DNA of 64,000 nucleotides from UBA4416 sp964543545. GTDB lineage: Bacteria; Bacteroidota; Bacteroidia; B-17B0; Aurantibacillaceae. The DNA lies in contig CAZIYT010000004.1 in assembly GCA_964543545.1 (NCBI GenBank), forward strand, positions 310,001-374,000, read 5' to 3'. Positions within the stretch are counted from its first letter, which is position 1. Each line of letters begins with the position of its first letter. A program made the translations under genes and the position numbers. Below, piece after piece: positions 17,703 through 25,735 of the stretch. The notes beneath the pieces are model-generated. The model ran no database searches, was not told the origin of the DNA, and worked only from the letters and a program-made list of their open reading frames with translations.

Positions 17703-17825
17703 TATATCTCACGATTAAAGCCAGAATACGTATCCTGAATGGTTTGGTGATGTCGGTTTTAATTTATTCGGAAATTTAGAACGATTAAGAGACTCCGAAA
17801 CAAGTTCGGAATGACTCCAAAAAGA

Positions 17826-17851
17826 AAAAGCCCTTCAAATGCGGGGCTTTT
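17826..17851. terminator. Bidirectional terminator between the PHP-type gene and tRNA-Gln
   Basis: AAAAGCCC (17826-17833) and GGGCTTTT (17844-17851) form an 8-bp stem with a 10-nt loop and A/T ends on both sides. It serves the plus-strand gene ending at 17702 and the minus-strand tRNA. A separate hairpin, TCCGAA / TTCGGA (17794-17810), precedes it. Confidence 0.7.
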
Positions 17852-17876
17852 AATTTACTGATACTAAGTGGTGGTG

Positions 17877-17949
17877 TTGTCCGACTAGGGCTCGAACCTA
17901 GACTCCTCTGAACCAAAATCAGATGTGTTGCCAGTTACACCATCGGACA
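17877..17949 (-). tRNA. tRNA-Gln (anticodon TTG)
   Basis: The minus strand folds as a full cloverleaf of 73 nt. The acceptor is TGTCCGA / TCGGACA with discriminator A. The D arm includes TGGTGTAACTGGCAACA. The anticodon stem is TCTGA / TCAGA around loop TTTTGGT, giving anticodon TTG (Gln, CAA codons). The T arm is CTAGG TTCGAGC CCTAG. CCA is not encoded directly after the discriminator (CAC follows). Confidence 0.95.
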
Positions 17950-18088
17950 ATTTAAACTTAACTAAAAGTTCGGGCGACAAAAATACTAAATTTTCTTTAT
18001 TTACAAAAAAATGATAAAAAAAATTATTCATTTAGCCAGCTACCTTATTTTAGTTAAATTCGCATCTCATCCGAATTCAGAACACATT

Positions 18089-21000
18089 ATGCAATTTAAA
18101 AAACTCAACAACATTATCGGCTGGCTGGTCTTTGCTATTGCCACGTTTACTTTTTGTGCCACGATTGAGCCTACGGCCAGTTTCTGGGATTGCGGAGAGT
18201 ATATTGCCTGTGCTTTTAAGCTGGAAGTGGGGCACCCTCCGGGAGCACCGTTCTTCCTCCTGGTCGGGAGGTTCTTTGCCCTGTTGGCAGGCGGTGATCC
18301 GGCCCTGGCTGGTAAAATGATCAATATCATGTCGGCCCTGTGTAGTTCCTTTACCATTTTATTCTTATTCTGGAGCATTACCCGCCTGAGCATCAAGATG
18401 GTGGTGAAACCGGGGCAGGAGTTTACCCAGGCCAAGCAATGGGCTGTTCTGGGTGCAGGCATCGTTGGTGCCCTGGCCTATACCTTTTCCGATTCGTTCT
18501 GGTTCTCGGCTGTTGAGGGCGAGGTATACGCTATGTCTTCCTTCTTTACGGCGATCGTATTCTGGGCCATTCTGAAATGGGAAGCGGAAGATTCCGAAAA
18601 CCCGATGTCCGCGATGCGCTGGCTGGTACTGATCGCTTACCTGATGGGTCTTTCCATCGGCGTCCATTTACTGAACTTACTGGTAATTCCGGCGATCTGC
18701 TTCATCTACTATTTCAAAAAATACACATTCACCTGGAAAACCTTTATTTATACCGGCCTGATCTCCTTGCTGCTGCTGGGAGGCATTCAGAACATCATGA
18801 TCCCGAAGATCGTGAAATTCGCCGCTGATTACGAGATCTTCTTCGTGAACAAGCTGGGCATGGGCTTCAACATCGGTTCCATCATTTACTTCCTGCTGCT
18901 GTTCGTATCCCTCACGGGGCTGATCCTTTACACCGTGAAGAAAAGCGAAACCATGTACAAGCTCGGCTTTTACACGGGCATCCTGTTTGCCATCTTAGCC
19001 GTTATTTCTGCTTATTCGGGTATGGGCATGTTTACCCGCCTGGTGGTGCTGGGTGGCTTGCTGTACGGCGTTCATTACCTCAAAAATAAAAATATCAATA
19101 CGCTGAATGTCATCCTCATCAGTTTTACCACGCTCATCATCGGCTACTCGTCCTTCTTTATCCTCATCATCCGCTCGCAGGCCAATACGCCGATGGATGA
19201 GAATGACCCGGAAAATGCGATCACCATGCTGTCCTACCTCAACCGTGAGCAATACGGCGACTGGCCGCTCGTGAAAGGGCAGTATTACAACGCGCCTACC
19301 AAATCGCAGCAGTATTTCGGCGACGGGGAGCCGGTATACGCCAAAGACGAGAAAACCAAAAAATACAAGATCACCGACGACCGTAAAAAGTCTATCCCGG
19401 TGTATGAAGAAGAATATACAACCGTTTTCCCGAGGATGTGGAGCCAGCAGGGCAACCACGAAGCTGCTTACCGCTATTGGGGTGATGTGCAGAAGCACCA
19501 CCGTACCAAAGTAAGGCAGAACGAGCAAACCGGGGAAATGGAGGAAGTACAGATCCCTACCTGGGGCGCTAACTTCACCTATTTCATCAATTACCAGCTT
19601 AAATACATGTACCTGCGTTATTTCGCCTGGAACTTCATCGGTCGCCAGAACGACATCCAGGGCCTCAACGGGAATCCGCTGGAAGGCAACTGGAAAACCG
19701 GTATCAAAGGAATCGACGATGTAGTGCTTGACAGCAACAGCTCTCTTGAAACACACCAGACTTCCAATAATAAGGCGAACAACTCCTTCTATGCCTTGCC
19801 TTTCATTTTGGGCGTGCTGGGCTTTGCCTTCCAGTACAGGAAACACAAAGCCGACCTGTGGGTGGTGGGATTATTATTCCTGCTCACGGGCTTAGCCATT
19901 GTGGTGTACCTGAACCAATATCCTTACCAGCCGCGTGAGCGTGACTACGCCTATGCGGCCTCCTTCTATGCCTTTGCCTTCTGGATCGGCTTCGGCGTGC
20001 TGTTTATTTTCGACCTCTTATCGAAAAAGGCCAATGCCATGCCTGCAGCGGCGATCGCGATCATTATCGGGCTTATTATCCCGACGCTGATGGCTGCCGA
20101 AGGCTGGGACGATCATAACCGTTCGAAACGGACGATGAGCCGCGATTTTGCGATCAACTACCTCAACTCCTGCGCGCCAAACGCGATCCTCTTTACCAAT
20201 GGCGATAACGACACGTTCCCTTTATGGTATGCCCAGGAAGTGGAAGGCATCCGGACGGATGTGCGCGTGGTGAACCTGAGCTTATTGCAAACCGACTGGT
20301 ACATCAACCAGATGCGCCGTGCGGCTTACGAGTCGGCACCGGTGCCGTTTACGATCCCGGCCGAAAAATATGTACAGGGAACCCGCGACGTGGTGTACAT
20401 CATGGATAAAGGGGCAGGGGCGATGGACCTGAGGAAAGCCATTGAGTTTGTGGAGTCTGATGACATTGCCAATAAATACGAAGGCTACGGCAGGCCGCTG
20501 GATTACCTGCCAAGCAAGACGTTCTACATCCCGGTAGATTCAGCGACGGTGATGCGTGAGAAGATCATCTCTGTGAAGGATACGGCGCGCCTGGCTAAAA
20601 CTATCAAATGGTCGATCAACCGGTCTTACTTAACCAAGAATGACCTGATGGTGCTCGATCTCATTGCACACAATAACTGGAAACGCCCGATCTATTTCGC
20701 GGTGACAACCGGTGCAGAAGCTTACCTGGGTATGGAAGAATATTTTGAGCTCGACGGCCTAGCTTACCGCTTTATGCCGATCAAAAATACGGAGGCTGAA
20801 ATGGCCCAGGGCGGAAGGGTAAATACCGATGTGATGTACGATAACGTGATGAACAAATTCTTATGGGGCGGCGCTGACAAAGAGGGCGTGAACCTCGATG
20901 AGAACTGTACACGGATGTTGTCGAACATGCGCATGCAGATGGCTACGCTGGCGAATGCGCTGATTGCGAAAGGCCAGAAACAAAAAGCAGAGAAGGTGCT

Positions 21001-21358
21001 TGACCTCTGCCTGGAGAAAATTCCTGACGAGAATGTACGTTACGAAGCCACGATCTACACCATTGTAGCGGGCTACTACCAGGTAGGTAATACCAAAAAA
21101 GCGATGGAGCTTTCTACGAAGCTGTTTGATATTTATGAAGGTGACCTGAAAGTATACCAGGCGCAGAAACCTATACACCGTGCCGCTTTTGGCAGGGAAA
21201 TGGACCAGGCCAAAGAGATCATGAGACGTTTGGTGATGCTGGCAGGCCAGTTTAAACAAGAGGCTTATTCCGAGCAGCTGATGAAACGCTTATCTGCTGT
21301 TGTCCCCATGGACGAATTAATGCCCGGAAACCAGCAAATGCCGCAGGAAATTCAATAA
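18089..21358 (+). CDS. DUF2723 membrane glycosyltransferase (GT117/TMEM260-like)
   Basis: I start this at the ATG at 18089 (MQFKKLNNIIGWLVF, 1089 residues); an upstream in-frame ATG at 18011 would add a second hydrophobic leader. The DUF2723 core is clear: EPTASFWDCGEYIACAFKLE, then GHPPGAPFFLLVGRFFALLA. The acidic residues of this first loop are typical of GT-C enzymes. About twelve membrane helices reach to about residue 680; a soluble domain and a C-terminal helical TPR-like part (about 960-1075) follow. The human relative TMEM260 is a protein O-mannosyltransferase. A role in O-glycosylating exported proteins is inferred. It is a single gene with a strong terminator after it. Confidence 0.88.
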   Translation: MQFKKLNNIIGWLVFAIATFTFCATIEPTASFWDCGEYIACAFKLEVGHPPGAPFFLLVGRFFALLAGGDPALAGKMINIMSALCSSFTILFLFWSITRLSIKMVVKPGQEFTQAKQWAVLGAGIVGALAYTFSDSFWFSAVEGEVYAMSSFFTAIVFWAILKWEAEDSENPMSAMRWLVLIAYLMGLSIGVHLLNLLVIPAICFIYYFKKYTFTWKTFIYTGLISLLLLGGIQNIMIPKIVKFAADYEIFFVNKLGMGFNIGSIIYFLLLFVSLTGLILYTVKKSETMYKLGFYTGILFAILAVISAYSGMGMFTRLVVLGGLLYGVHYLKNKNINTLNVILISFTTLIIGYSSFFILIIRSQANTPMDENDPENAITMLSYLNREQYGDWPLVKGQYYNAPTKSQQYFGDGEPVYAKDEKTKKYKITDDRKKSIPVYEEEYTTVFPRMWSQQGNHEAAYRYWGDVQKHHRTKVRQNEQTGEMEEVQIPTWGANFTYFINYQLKYMYLRYFAWNFIGRQNDIQGLNGNPLEGNWKTGIKGIDDVVLDSNSSLETHQTSNNKANNSFYALPFILGVLGFAFQYRKHKADLWVVGLLFLLTGLAIVVYLNQYPYQPRERDYAYAASFYAFAFWIGFGVLFIFDLLSKKANAMPAAAIAIIIGLIIPTLMAAEGWDDHNRSKRTMSRDFAINYLNSCAPNAILFTNGDNDTFPLWYAQEVEGIRTDVRVVNLSLLQTDWYINQMRRAAYESAPVPFTIPAEKYVQGTRDVVYIMDKGAGAMDLRKAIEFVESDDIANKYEGYGRPLDYLPSKTFYIPVDSATVMREKIISVKDTARLAKTIKWSINRSYLTKNDLMVLDLIAHNNWKRPIYFAVTTGAEAYLGMEEYFELDGLAYRFMPIKNTEAEMAQGGRVNTDVMYDNVMNKFLWGGADKEGVNLDENCTRMLSNMRMQMATLANALIAKGQKQKAEKVLDLCLEKIPDENVRYEATIYTIVAGYYQVGNTKKAMELSTKLFDIYEGDLKVYQAQKPIHRAAFGREMDQAKEIMRRLVMLAGQFKQEAYSEQLMKRLSAVVPMDELMPGNQQMPQEIQ

Positions 21359-21380
21359 TGGTTAAATCCATTTTTTGAAG

Positions 21381-21416
21381 AAAGGCCTCCGGTATATATC
21401 GGAGGCCTTTTTTAGT
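21381..21416 (+). terminator. Rho-independent terminator after the DUF2723 gene
   Basis: AAAGGCCTCCG (21381-21391) and CGGAGGCCTTT (21400-21410) form an 11-bp stem with an 8-nt loop, followed by a T run to 21413. It lies 22 bp after the stop. Confidence 0.9.
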
Positions 21417-21436
21417 TATATAAACAAAGAGAACAC

Positions 21437-21673
21437 ATGTCACCATCATTCCCTCAATACCGTAAATATTCCAACAACCGGAATTTCTTTAAGATCCGCT
21501 CTGCCGAAGACTTTGAAGAGATCAGCTTCATTGGCAGTAAACCCATCGTGCGGCAGCACCGCGCAACGATCCTGCCCGACCGCAACCTCATTCAGGATCT
21601 GCTGCATGATCCCGCTTTTGCCGAAACGATTACCGAAGAAGAGTATATGAATCAATTAAACGCCAGGTTATGA
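21437..21673 (+). CDS. Small protein of unknown function coupled to proC
   Basis: The product is 78 residues (MSPSFPQYRKYSNNRNFFKI to MNQLNARL), charged and soluble, with no signal peptide or cysteines. It begins right after a terminator, so it opens a new transcript. Its TGA overlaps the proC ATG (ATGA at 21670-21673), which suggests translational coupling. The middle, KIRSAEDFEEISFIGSKPIV, could form a strand-helix-strand unit. I do not recognise the family. The overlap and codon use make it likely to be real. A link to proline synthesis is inference from position only. Confidence 0.7.
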   Translation: MSPSFPQYRKYSNNRNFFKIRSAEDFEEISFIGSKPIVRQHRATILPDRNLIQDLLHDPAFAETITEEEYMNQLNARL

Positions 21674-22476
21674 ATCACATTGCTATTATCGGATGCGGCA
21701 ACATGGGCCTCATCTACGCCAATTCCTTTTTGAAGTACAAAATTACCAGCACGGAGAACCTGCTCTTGGTAGAAAAAAATGAAGAGCGCCGGAAGGTGCT
21801 GTCGGAGCTCCATATCGGCAAAGTGGTGACGGTTGATAACGCGGAGATCGCCGCCTGCAACATCGTGATCCTGGCAGTGAAGCCCCAGGATTTCAGGGCG
21901 CTGGCACCGGAGCTGAAACGGGCGATTCACAAGGACAGTGTTGTCTTATCCATCATGGCCGGAACAGAGATTGCCTTTATTGCGTCGGAGCTCGGGCATA
22001 AGCACATCGTGCGTGCCATGCCTAACCTGCCGGTGGCTATCAGCATGGGTATGACGGCCTTTGCCGCTTCGCCGGGCTTATCGCATGAGCAGATCATGCT
22101 GGTGGAAAATCTCTTATCCACGACCGGAAGAACCATTTACCTCAAAGAGGAGCAGCAGCTCAATGCCGTGACGGCACTCAGCGGCAGCGGCCCGGCTTAT
22201 TTCTTTTACTTTATGAAAAGCCTGATCGACGCCGGGATTCAAATGGGCCTCGATGAGCACGTGGCGGCGATCCTGGCGCGGCAAACCATGCTGGGCTCCT
22301 TTCACCTGATCAATAACGGGGAGAAAACGCTGGACGATTATATCGCCTCGGTGGCCTCGAAGGGCGGCACAACAGAAGCCGCGTTAAGCACCTTTGAAAA
22401 AAGGGCCGTGCACGATGCCGTTGTAGAAGCCCTCTGCAATGCCGAAAAACGCGCGAAAGAGCTGTCGATTAAATAA
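21670..22476 (+). CDS. proC: Pyrroline-5-carboxylate reductase (ProC)
   Basis: This 268-residue, full-length enzyme reduces 1-pyrroline-5-carboxylate to proline with NAD(P)H, the last step of proline synthesis. The N-terminal Rossmann motif is IAIIGCGNMGLIYAN (residues 4-18). NIVILAVKPQDF is the usual cofactor-side strand, and VRAMPNLPVAISMG the substrate loop. The C-terminal signature TALSGSGPAYFFYFMKSL, with a later ASKGGTTEAAL, binds the substrate carboxylate. It is a cytosolic oligomer. It is translated from an ATG that overlaps the stop of the 78-residue gene. Confidence 0.96.
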   Translation: MNHIAIIGCGNMGLIYANSFLKYKITSTENLLLVEKNEERRKVLSELHIGKVVTVDNAEIAACNIVILAVKPQDFRALAPELKRAIHKDSVVLSIMAGTEIAFIASELGHKHIVRAMPNLPVAISMGMTAFAASPGLSHEQIMLVENLLSTTGRTIYLKEEQQLNAVTALSGSGPAYFFYFMKSLIDAGIQMGLDEHVAAILARQTMLGSFHLINNGEKTLDDYIASVASKGGTTEAALSTFEKRAVHDAVVEALCNAEKRAKELSIK

Positions 22477-22560
22477 ATGAGACCATGATTTAGCGATCCG
22501 GATTTTTTCGGATAGGTGTCAGGCTAACTCTAAGCGCAAAGTTCAGACGGCGAGAAATGC

Positions 22561-22665
22561 TGCGCCAGGGACAGAGCGGTCTGTTTGAGCTCCTTTAGTT
22601 GTCCCGCAGGGCAAATAAAGAGCGAGTAGCGATGGACTCATGACACGTCGTGACGGGCGCCAAGA
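22561..22665. repeat. Dispersed intergenic repeat, copy 2
   Basis: This is the partner of 9197-9303 in the same orientation. The first 34 bases are identical, and it has the same GTCCCGCAGGGCAAA segment, an ATGACACGTCGTGAC palindrome variant, and the end CGGGCGCCAA. It fills most of the gap between proC and the next gene. Confidence 0.8.
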
Positions 22666-22699
22666 CAAAAAATAGTCTTTCAATAACTAAAAATCACTG

Positions 22700-22732
22700 T
22701 TTGCGGAGTCATTTATTAAATACTTACATTTG
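22700..22732 (+). promoter_or_regulatory. Near-consensus Bacteroidota promoter abutting a start codon
   Basis: TTTG (22700-22703) and TACATTTG (22725-22732) are exact consensus -33 and -7 elements with a 21-bp spacer. The ATG is at 22737, four bases past the -7 box, so the transcript should be leaderless or nearly so. Confidence 0.65.
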
Positions 22733-22736
22733 TTTT

Positions 22737-23150
22737 ATGGATAATACAAGCAACCAGGCAGTAGCGCCACGGAAAAGTAAATGGAAGAAACGATTGCTCC
22801 TTTCTTTCCTGATCATTATTTTGCTCTTCGTTGGTTTTGTGCTCATCTGCGGCATGCATTACTCCGACGGTGCCCGCACCGGCGTGGTGATCAAAGCCTC
22901 GCACAAAGGCTTCCTGTTCAAGACCTACGAAGGCGAGCTCAACCTCGGTGGCATTTCGGAAGGGGATGGCACTCTGATGCCGACCAAGATCTGGTCATTT
23001 TCTATTCCGAGGGGCGATACCGCGGTGTATAACCAGATCGTGCGCTCACAAGGCAAGCATGTGAGGCTCTATTACGATGAGGTGCTGAAGGTGTTCTTCT
23101 GGCAGGGCGATACGCCGTATATGGTGAACAAGGTGGAGATCGTGAATTAG
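22737..23150 (+). CDS. Small single-pass membrane protein, conserved in Bacteroidota
   Basis: I use the ATG at 22737 (MDNTSNQAVAPRKSKWKKRL, 137 residues), because a consensus promoter ends four bases before it and rules out the longer frame. Residues 21-42 (LLLSFLIIILLFVGFVLICG) are one membrane helix with positive residues before it, so the C-terminal 90 residues should be periplasmic. That part is beta-rich: GVVIKASHKGFLFKTYEGEL, then TKIWSFSIP and a KHVRLYYDE segment. Relatives in this phylum are sometimes labelled 6-phosphogluconate dehydrogenase; nothing in the sequence supports that enzyme. The function is unknown. Confidence 0.8.
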   Translation: MDNTSNQAVAPRKSKWKKRLLLSFLIIILLFVGFVLICGMHYSDGARTGVVIKASHKGFLFKTYEGELNLGGISEGDGTLMPTKIWSFSIPRGDTAVYNQIVRSQGKHVRLYYDEVLKVFFWQGDTPYMVNKVEIVN

Positions 23151-23204
23151 GATTTATTTTATTAGGATAGACCAATATGAATGTGTCACCCTGATACCGA
23201 TAGT

Positions 23205-23275
23205 TATCGGTATGTTTCAGGTCTTCCCGAATTTGAGATCAAGTCTATTATGAGATTCTGAATCAAGTTCAGAAT
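23205..23275. repeat. Two intergenic palindromes in the 23151-23286 spacer
   Basis: ATACCGATA / TATCGGTAT (about 23202-23221) and ATTCTGAA / TTCAGAAT (23255-23262 and 23268-23275) are perfect small hairpins. The second matches the hairpin at 17794-17810 in form, with loop sequence CAAG kept and stem bases changed in a compensating way. Confidence 0.5.
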
Positions 23276-23286
23276 GATAAGCAAAA

Positions 23287-23320
23287 GAAAAGGAACAGTC
23301 ATCTGTTCCTTTTCTTTTTT
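23287..23320. terminator. Bidirectional terminator
   Basis: GAAAAGGAACA (23287-23297) and TGTTCCTTTTC (23304-23314) form an 11-bp stem with a 6-nt loop and a T run after it. It lies between convergent genes ending at 23150 (plus) and 23357 (minus). Confidence 0.85.
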
Positions 23321-23356
23321 TCTGATAGTTTGTTTTCTGATAGTTTGTGTGATCGG

Positions 23357-23890
23357 TTACTTCCCTTCGATCCAGTTGGTGATCTCTGCATCCATTGGTT
23401 TTACAGAGGAAGCGAGGTGTTTCACTACTTTGCCGTTCTCGTCTACCAGGAACTTATTGAAGTTCCATTTCACGGTCGCATCCAGCACGCCGTTCTGCGC
23501 TTTAGACGTCAGCCATTGATACACCGGGCTGGTAGCGATGCTTATCTTTTCCATCATCGGGAAAGTGACCCCATAGTTTTTGGTGCAAAAGGCTTTGATG
23601 TCGCCGCTGCTACCGGGTTCCTGTCCGCCGAAATCGTTGCAGGGAAAGCCGATGATGGTGAAATTCTTCGTGCTGTATTTTTCGAACAACACTTCCAGGT
23701 CCTTGTATTGCGGAGTATAGCCGCATTCGGACGCGGTGTTTACGATCAGTACTTTTTTGCCTTTGAGGCTGGCAAAATTAAAATCAGCGCCTTCGAGGGT
23801 TTTCACTTTGAAATCGTGAAGGCTTTTGCTGCCGGATGTAGTGAATGACATAGTAATTGCTGTAAGTGCCAGGGCGATTAATGTTTTCAT
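23357..23890 (-). CDS. Exported glutathione peroxidase family protein
   Basis: The product is 177 residues with an N-terminal signal peptide (residues 1-18) before the thioredoxin-fold peroxidase. The peroxidatic residue is C57 in NTASECGYTPQY, a cysteine and not selenocysteine. Q90 (FGGQEPG) and W142-N143 in VKWNFNKFLV complete the catalytic tetrad. C84 in GFPCNDFGG could act as a resolving cysteine, as in thioredoxin-dependent members. It should reduce peroxides in the periplasm. The shared leader element sits 21 bp upstream, and a bidirectional terminator follows. Confidence 0.93.
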   Translation of the reverse strand: MKTLIALALTAITMSFTTSGSKSLHDFKVKTLEGADFNFASLKGKKVLIVNTASECGYTPQYKDLEVLFEKYSTKNFTIIGFPCNDFGGQEPGSSGDIKAFCTKNYGVTFPMMEKISIATSPVYQWLTSKAQNGVLDATVKWNFNKFLVDENGKVVKHLASSVKPMDAEITNWIEGK

Positions 23891-23910
23891 ATGTTATTGT
23901 TTTTTTAGCG

Positions 23911-23972
23911 GTCTTATGGTATAGCTATGTTATCTTTCATTTGTGTTGTCCGGCAACATGGCTATTTCATGA
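23911..23972 (-). promoter_or_regulatory. Shared inverted-repeat leader element, copy 2 (upstream of glutathione peroxidase)
   Basis: Read towards the gene, it has ATGAAATAGCCAT (23971-23959), a 31-nt spacer and AGCTATACCATAAG (23926-23913), then CTAAAAAAACAATAAC to the ATG at 23890. The stem bases AUGUU / AACAU replace the AUAUU / AAUAU of copy 1, a compensating change. The spacer contains GCCGGACAACACA, shared in part with copy 3. Confidence 0.7.
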
Positions 23973-24110
23973 GGGTTTAAAATAATGGGTTCTGTGTAGA
24001 TACGTTTATTTTCGTTTGCCGGATGCAAAAAACCGGTTTTTCCGGTAAAAAGCCTCACGGAAGCCTAACAAATATAGCCGAAATCCCTCAGGAAATGCTA
24101 ATTTATTTCC

Positions 24111-24118
24111 TAAATTTG
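24111..24118 (+). promoter_or_regulatory. -7 promoter element for cyoE
   Basis: TAAATTTG is an exact TAnnTTTG match, eight bases before the TTG start codon at 24126. No clear -33 TTTG is present. If it is used, the cyoE mRNA has almost no 5' UTR. Confidence 0.4.
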
Positions 24119-24125
24119 TCCCGCT

Positions 24126-25037
24126 TTGCAAACCACGCAACACATAGCAAATCCGGAAACAATTACTTACGGTAAGGTTCAGTCCCTGTTTAAATTGACC
24201 AAATTTACCCTGTCGGCTCTGGTTGTGTTTTCGGCCATCATCACCTATTTTACCGTTGCCGAAACCTATACCTGGCAACACATCGTGGCCATTTGCCTGG
24301 GTGGTTTCCTCGTGACGTCGGCTGCCAACGGCTTTAACCAGATCATCGAAAAAGACCTCGATAAGCTCATGAACCGCACCAGGCTCAGGCCGCTTCCCAC
24401 AGGCAACCTGTCGGTTACGGAAGCGTTTGTGTTCTGCACCCTTTGTGGCATTGCAGGAACAGCCCTGCTCTGGGTATTCACCAACCCGCTGAGCGCTATC
24501 GTCGGCTTTGTGTCCATTATTTTATATGCCCTGGTGTATACCCCGCTTAAGCGCAAGACGCCCTTTTCGGTATTTGTGGGCGCTTTTCCCGGTGCTTTTC
24601 CCACACTCATAGGGGCAGTAGCCGCTACCGATGGCTTCGGCCATATCACTTTTTTTGCGCTCTTATTGTTCTTCATCCAGTTTTTCTGGCAGTTTCCGCA
24701 CTTCTGGGCCATTGCCTGGGTGAGCCATGATGATTATCAAAAGGCCGGCTTCTTCATGCTGCCTTCCAAAGGCGGACGCGATAAGTCCACACGCTCGCGC
24801 ATCCTGGTATACACCTTATCCTTATTTCCGATTGTGCTGACACCTTACGTGTTTGGCTACAGCGGCTGGATCTCGGCGGCTGTTGTCAGCTTTATGGGCT
24901 TCCTGTTCTCCTACCAGGCCTATAATCTCTACAGGCTCGGCAGCATCGAGGCCGCGCGCAAACTGATGTTCGGCTCCTTTATTTTTTTACCGATTGTACA
25001 GCTTACCCTCATGGTAGGGCATAAATTTTTAATCTAA
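24126..25037 (+). CDS. cyoE: Protoheme IX farnesyltransferase (heme O synthase)
   Basis: The product is 303 residues with about eight membrane helices. It adds a farnesyl group to heme B to make heme O for the terminal oxidase. The first aspartate-rich motif is NQIIEKDLDKLMNRT (about 71-85), followed by RLRPLPTG. The second conserved region is FWAIAWVSHDDYQKAGFFML. There is no ATG in a suitable place; the frame starts with TTG at 24126, just after a -7 box, and another TTG lies 66 bases downstream. It is the first gene of an oxidase operon: the subunit III gene starts 10 bp after its stop. Confidence 0.93.
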   Translation: MQTTQHIANPETITYGKVQSLFKLTKFTLSALVVFSAIITYFTVAETYTWQHIVAICLGGFLVTSAANGFNQIIEKDLDKLMNRTRLRPLPTGNLSVTEAFVFCTLCGIAGTALLWVFTNPLSAIVGFVSIILYALVYTPLKRKTPFSVFVGAFPGAFPTLIGAVAATDGFGHITFFALLLFFIQFFWQFPHFWAIAWVSHDDYQKAGFFMLPSKGGRDKSTRSRILVYTLSLFPIVLTPYVFGYSGWISAAVVSFMGFLFSYQAYNLYRLGSIEAARKLMFGSFIFLPIVQLTLMVGHKFLI

Positions 25038-25047
25038 TCCAACGATC

Positions 25048-25686
25048 ATGGAAGAATCCCTGAACCCGAGCACCGACTTAAAAAACGAGGAAAAGGCCCT
25101 GAAGCCTAGCCCTACTTACAGGAGCGAGCTGGCAGCTGCCAGGAAAAAAACGGCCAAACCCTTGCTCTGGCTTGGGATTGTAAGCATCGTGATGCTCTTT
25201 GCAGGAACTACCAGCGCCTATGTGGTGAGGGCCGATAATGGAAACTGGCTCATCTTTAATCTGCCAGGCGCCTTTTACCTGAGCACGGCCGTAATCCTCA
25301 CCAGCAGCATTACCTTATTCATGGCCCTCCGTATGGCCAAAAAGAGCAATAAAGCCGGCACGGTGATCGGGGTGCTGCTCACCTTTGTCCTGGGCCTGAT
25401 ATTCACCTATACGCAGTTTGCAGGTTATGCCGAGCTGGTAGGAAAAGGAATTGTGGCCACCGGGAAATATGCCAATGCCGCCGGGTCGTTTTTATACTTC
25501 ATTACAGCGCTTCACCTGTTGCACTTATTCGGAGGCTTAATCTCCTTATTTGTAACGCTTATAAATAGCCTGAGAGGCAAGTACAGCGCGGGAAATACCC
25601 TGGGTTTGGAGCTCACATCCATTTATTGGCATTTTCTTGATATTTTGTGGGTGTATTTGTTTTTATTTCTCTATTATATTCGTTAA
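25048..25686 (+). CDS. Heme-copper oxidase subunit III family protein, first copy
   Basis: The product is 212 residues with five membrane helices (starting at about 39, 73, 102, 142 and 190). The N terminus of about 37 residues is hydrophilic and cytosolic. Family features are LFAGTTSAYVVRAD in the first helix region, ALHLLHLFGGLISLF with paired His residues, and SIYWHFLDILWVYLFLFLY at the end. Subunit III stabilises the catalytic subunit of aa3/caa3 oxidases; it binds no metal. Two adjacent subunit III genes are usual in Bacteroidota. This is the shorter and more divergent one. It is in an operon with cyoE upstream and the second copy downstream. Confidence 0.9.
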   Translation: MEESLNPSTDLKNEEKALKPSPTYRSELAAARKKTAKPLLWLGIVSIVMLFAGTTSAYVVRADNGNWLIFNLPGAFYLSTAVILTSSITLFMALRMAKKSNKAGTVIGVLLTFVLGLIFTYTQFAGYAELVGKGIVATGKYANAAGSFLYFITALHLLHLFGGLISLFVTLINSLRGKYSAGNTLGLELTSIYWHFLDILWVYLFLFLYYIR

Positions 25687-25735
25687 ACTTGCAGCATTAT
25701 TTCATAAAAACCGTTAAAACGTAAAATTTTAATTT

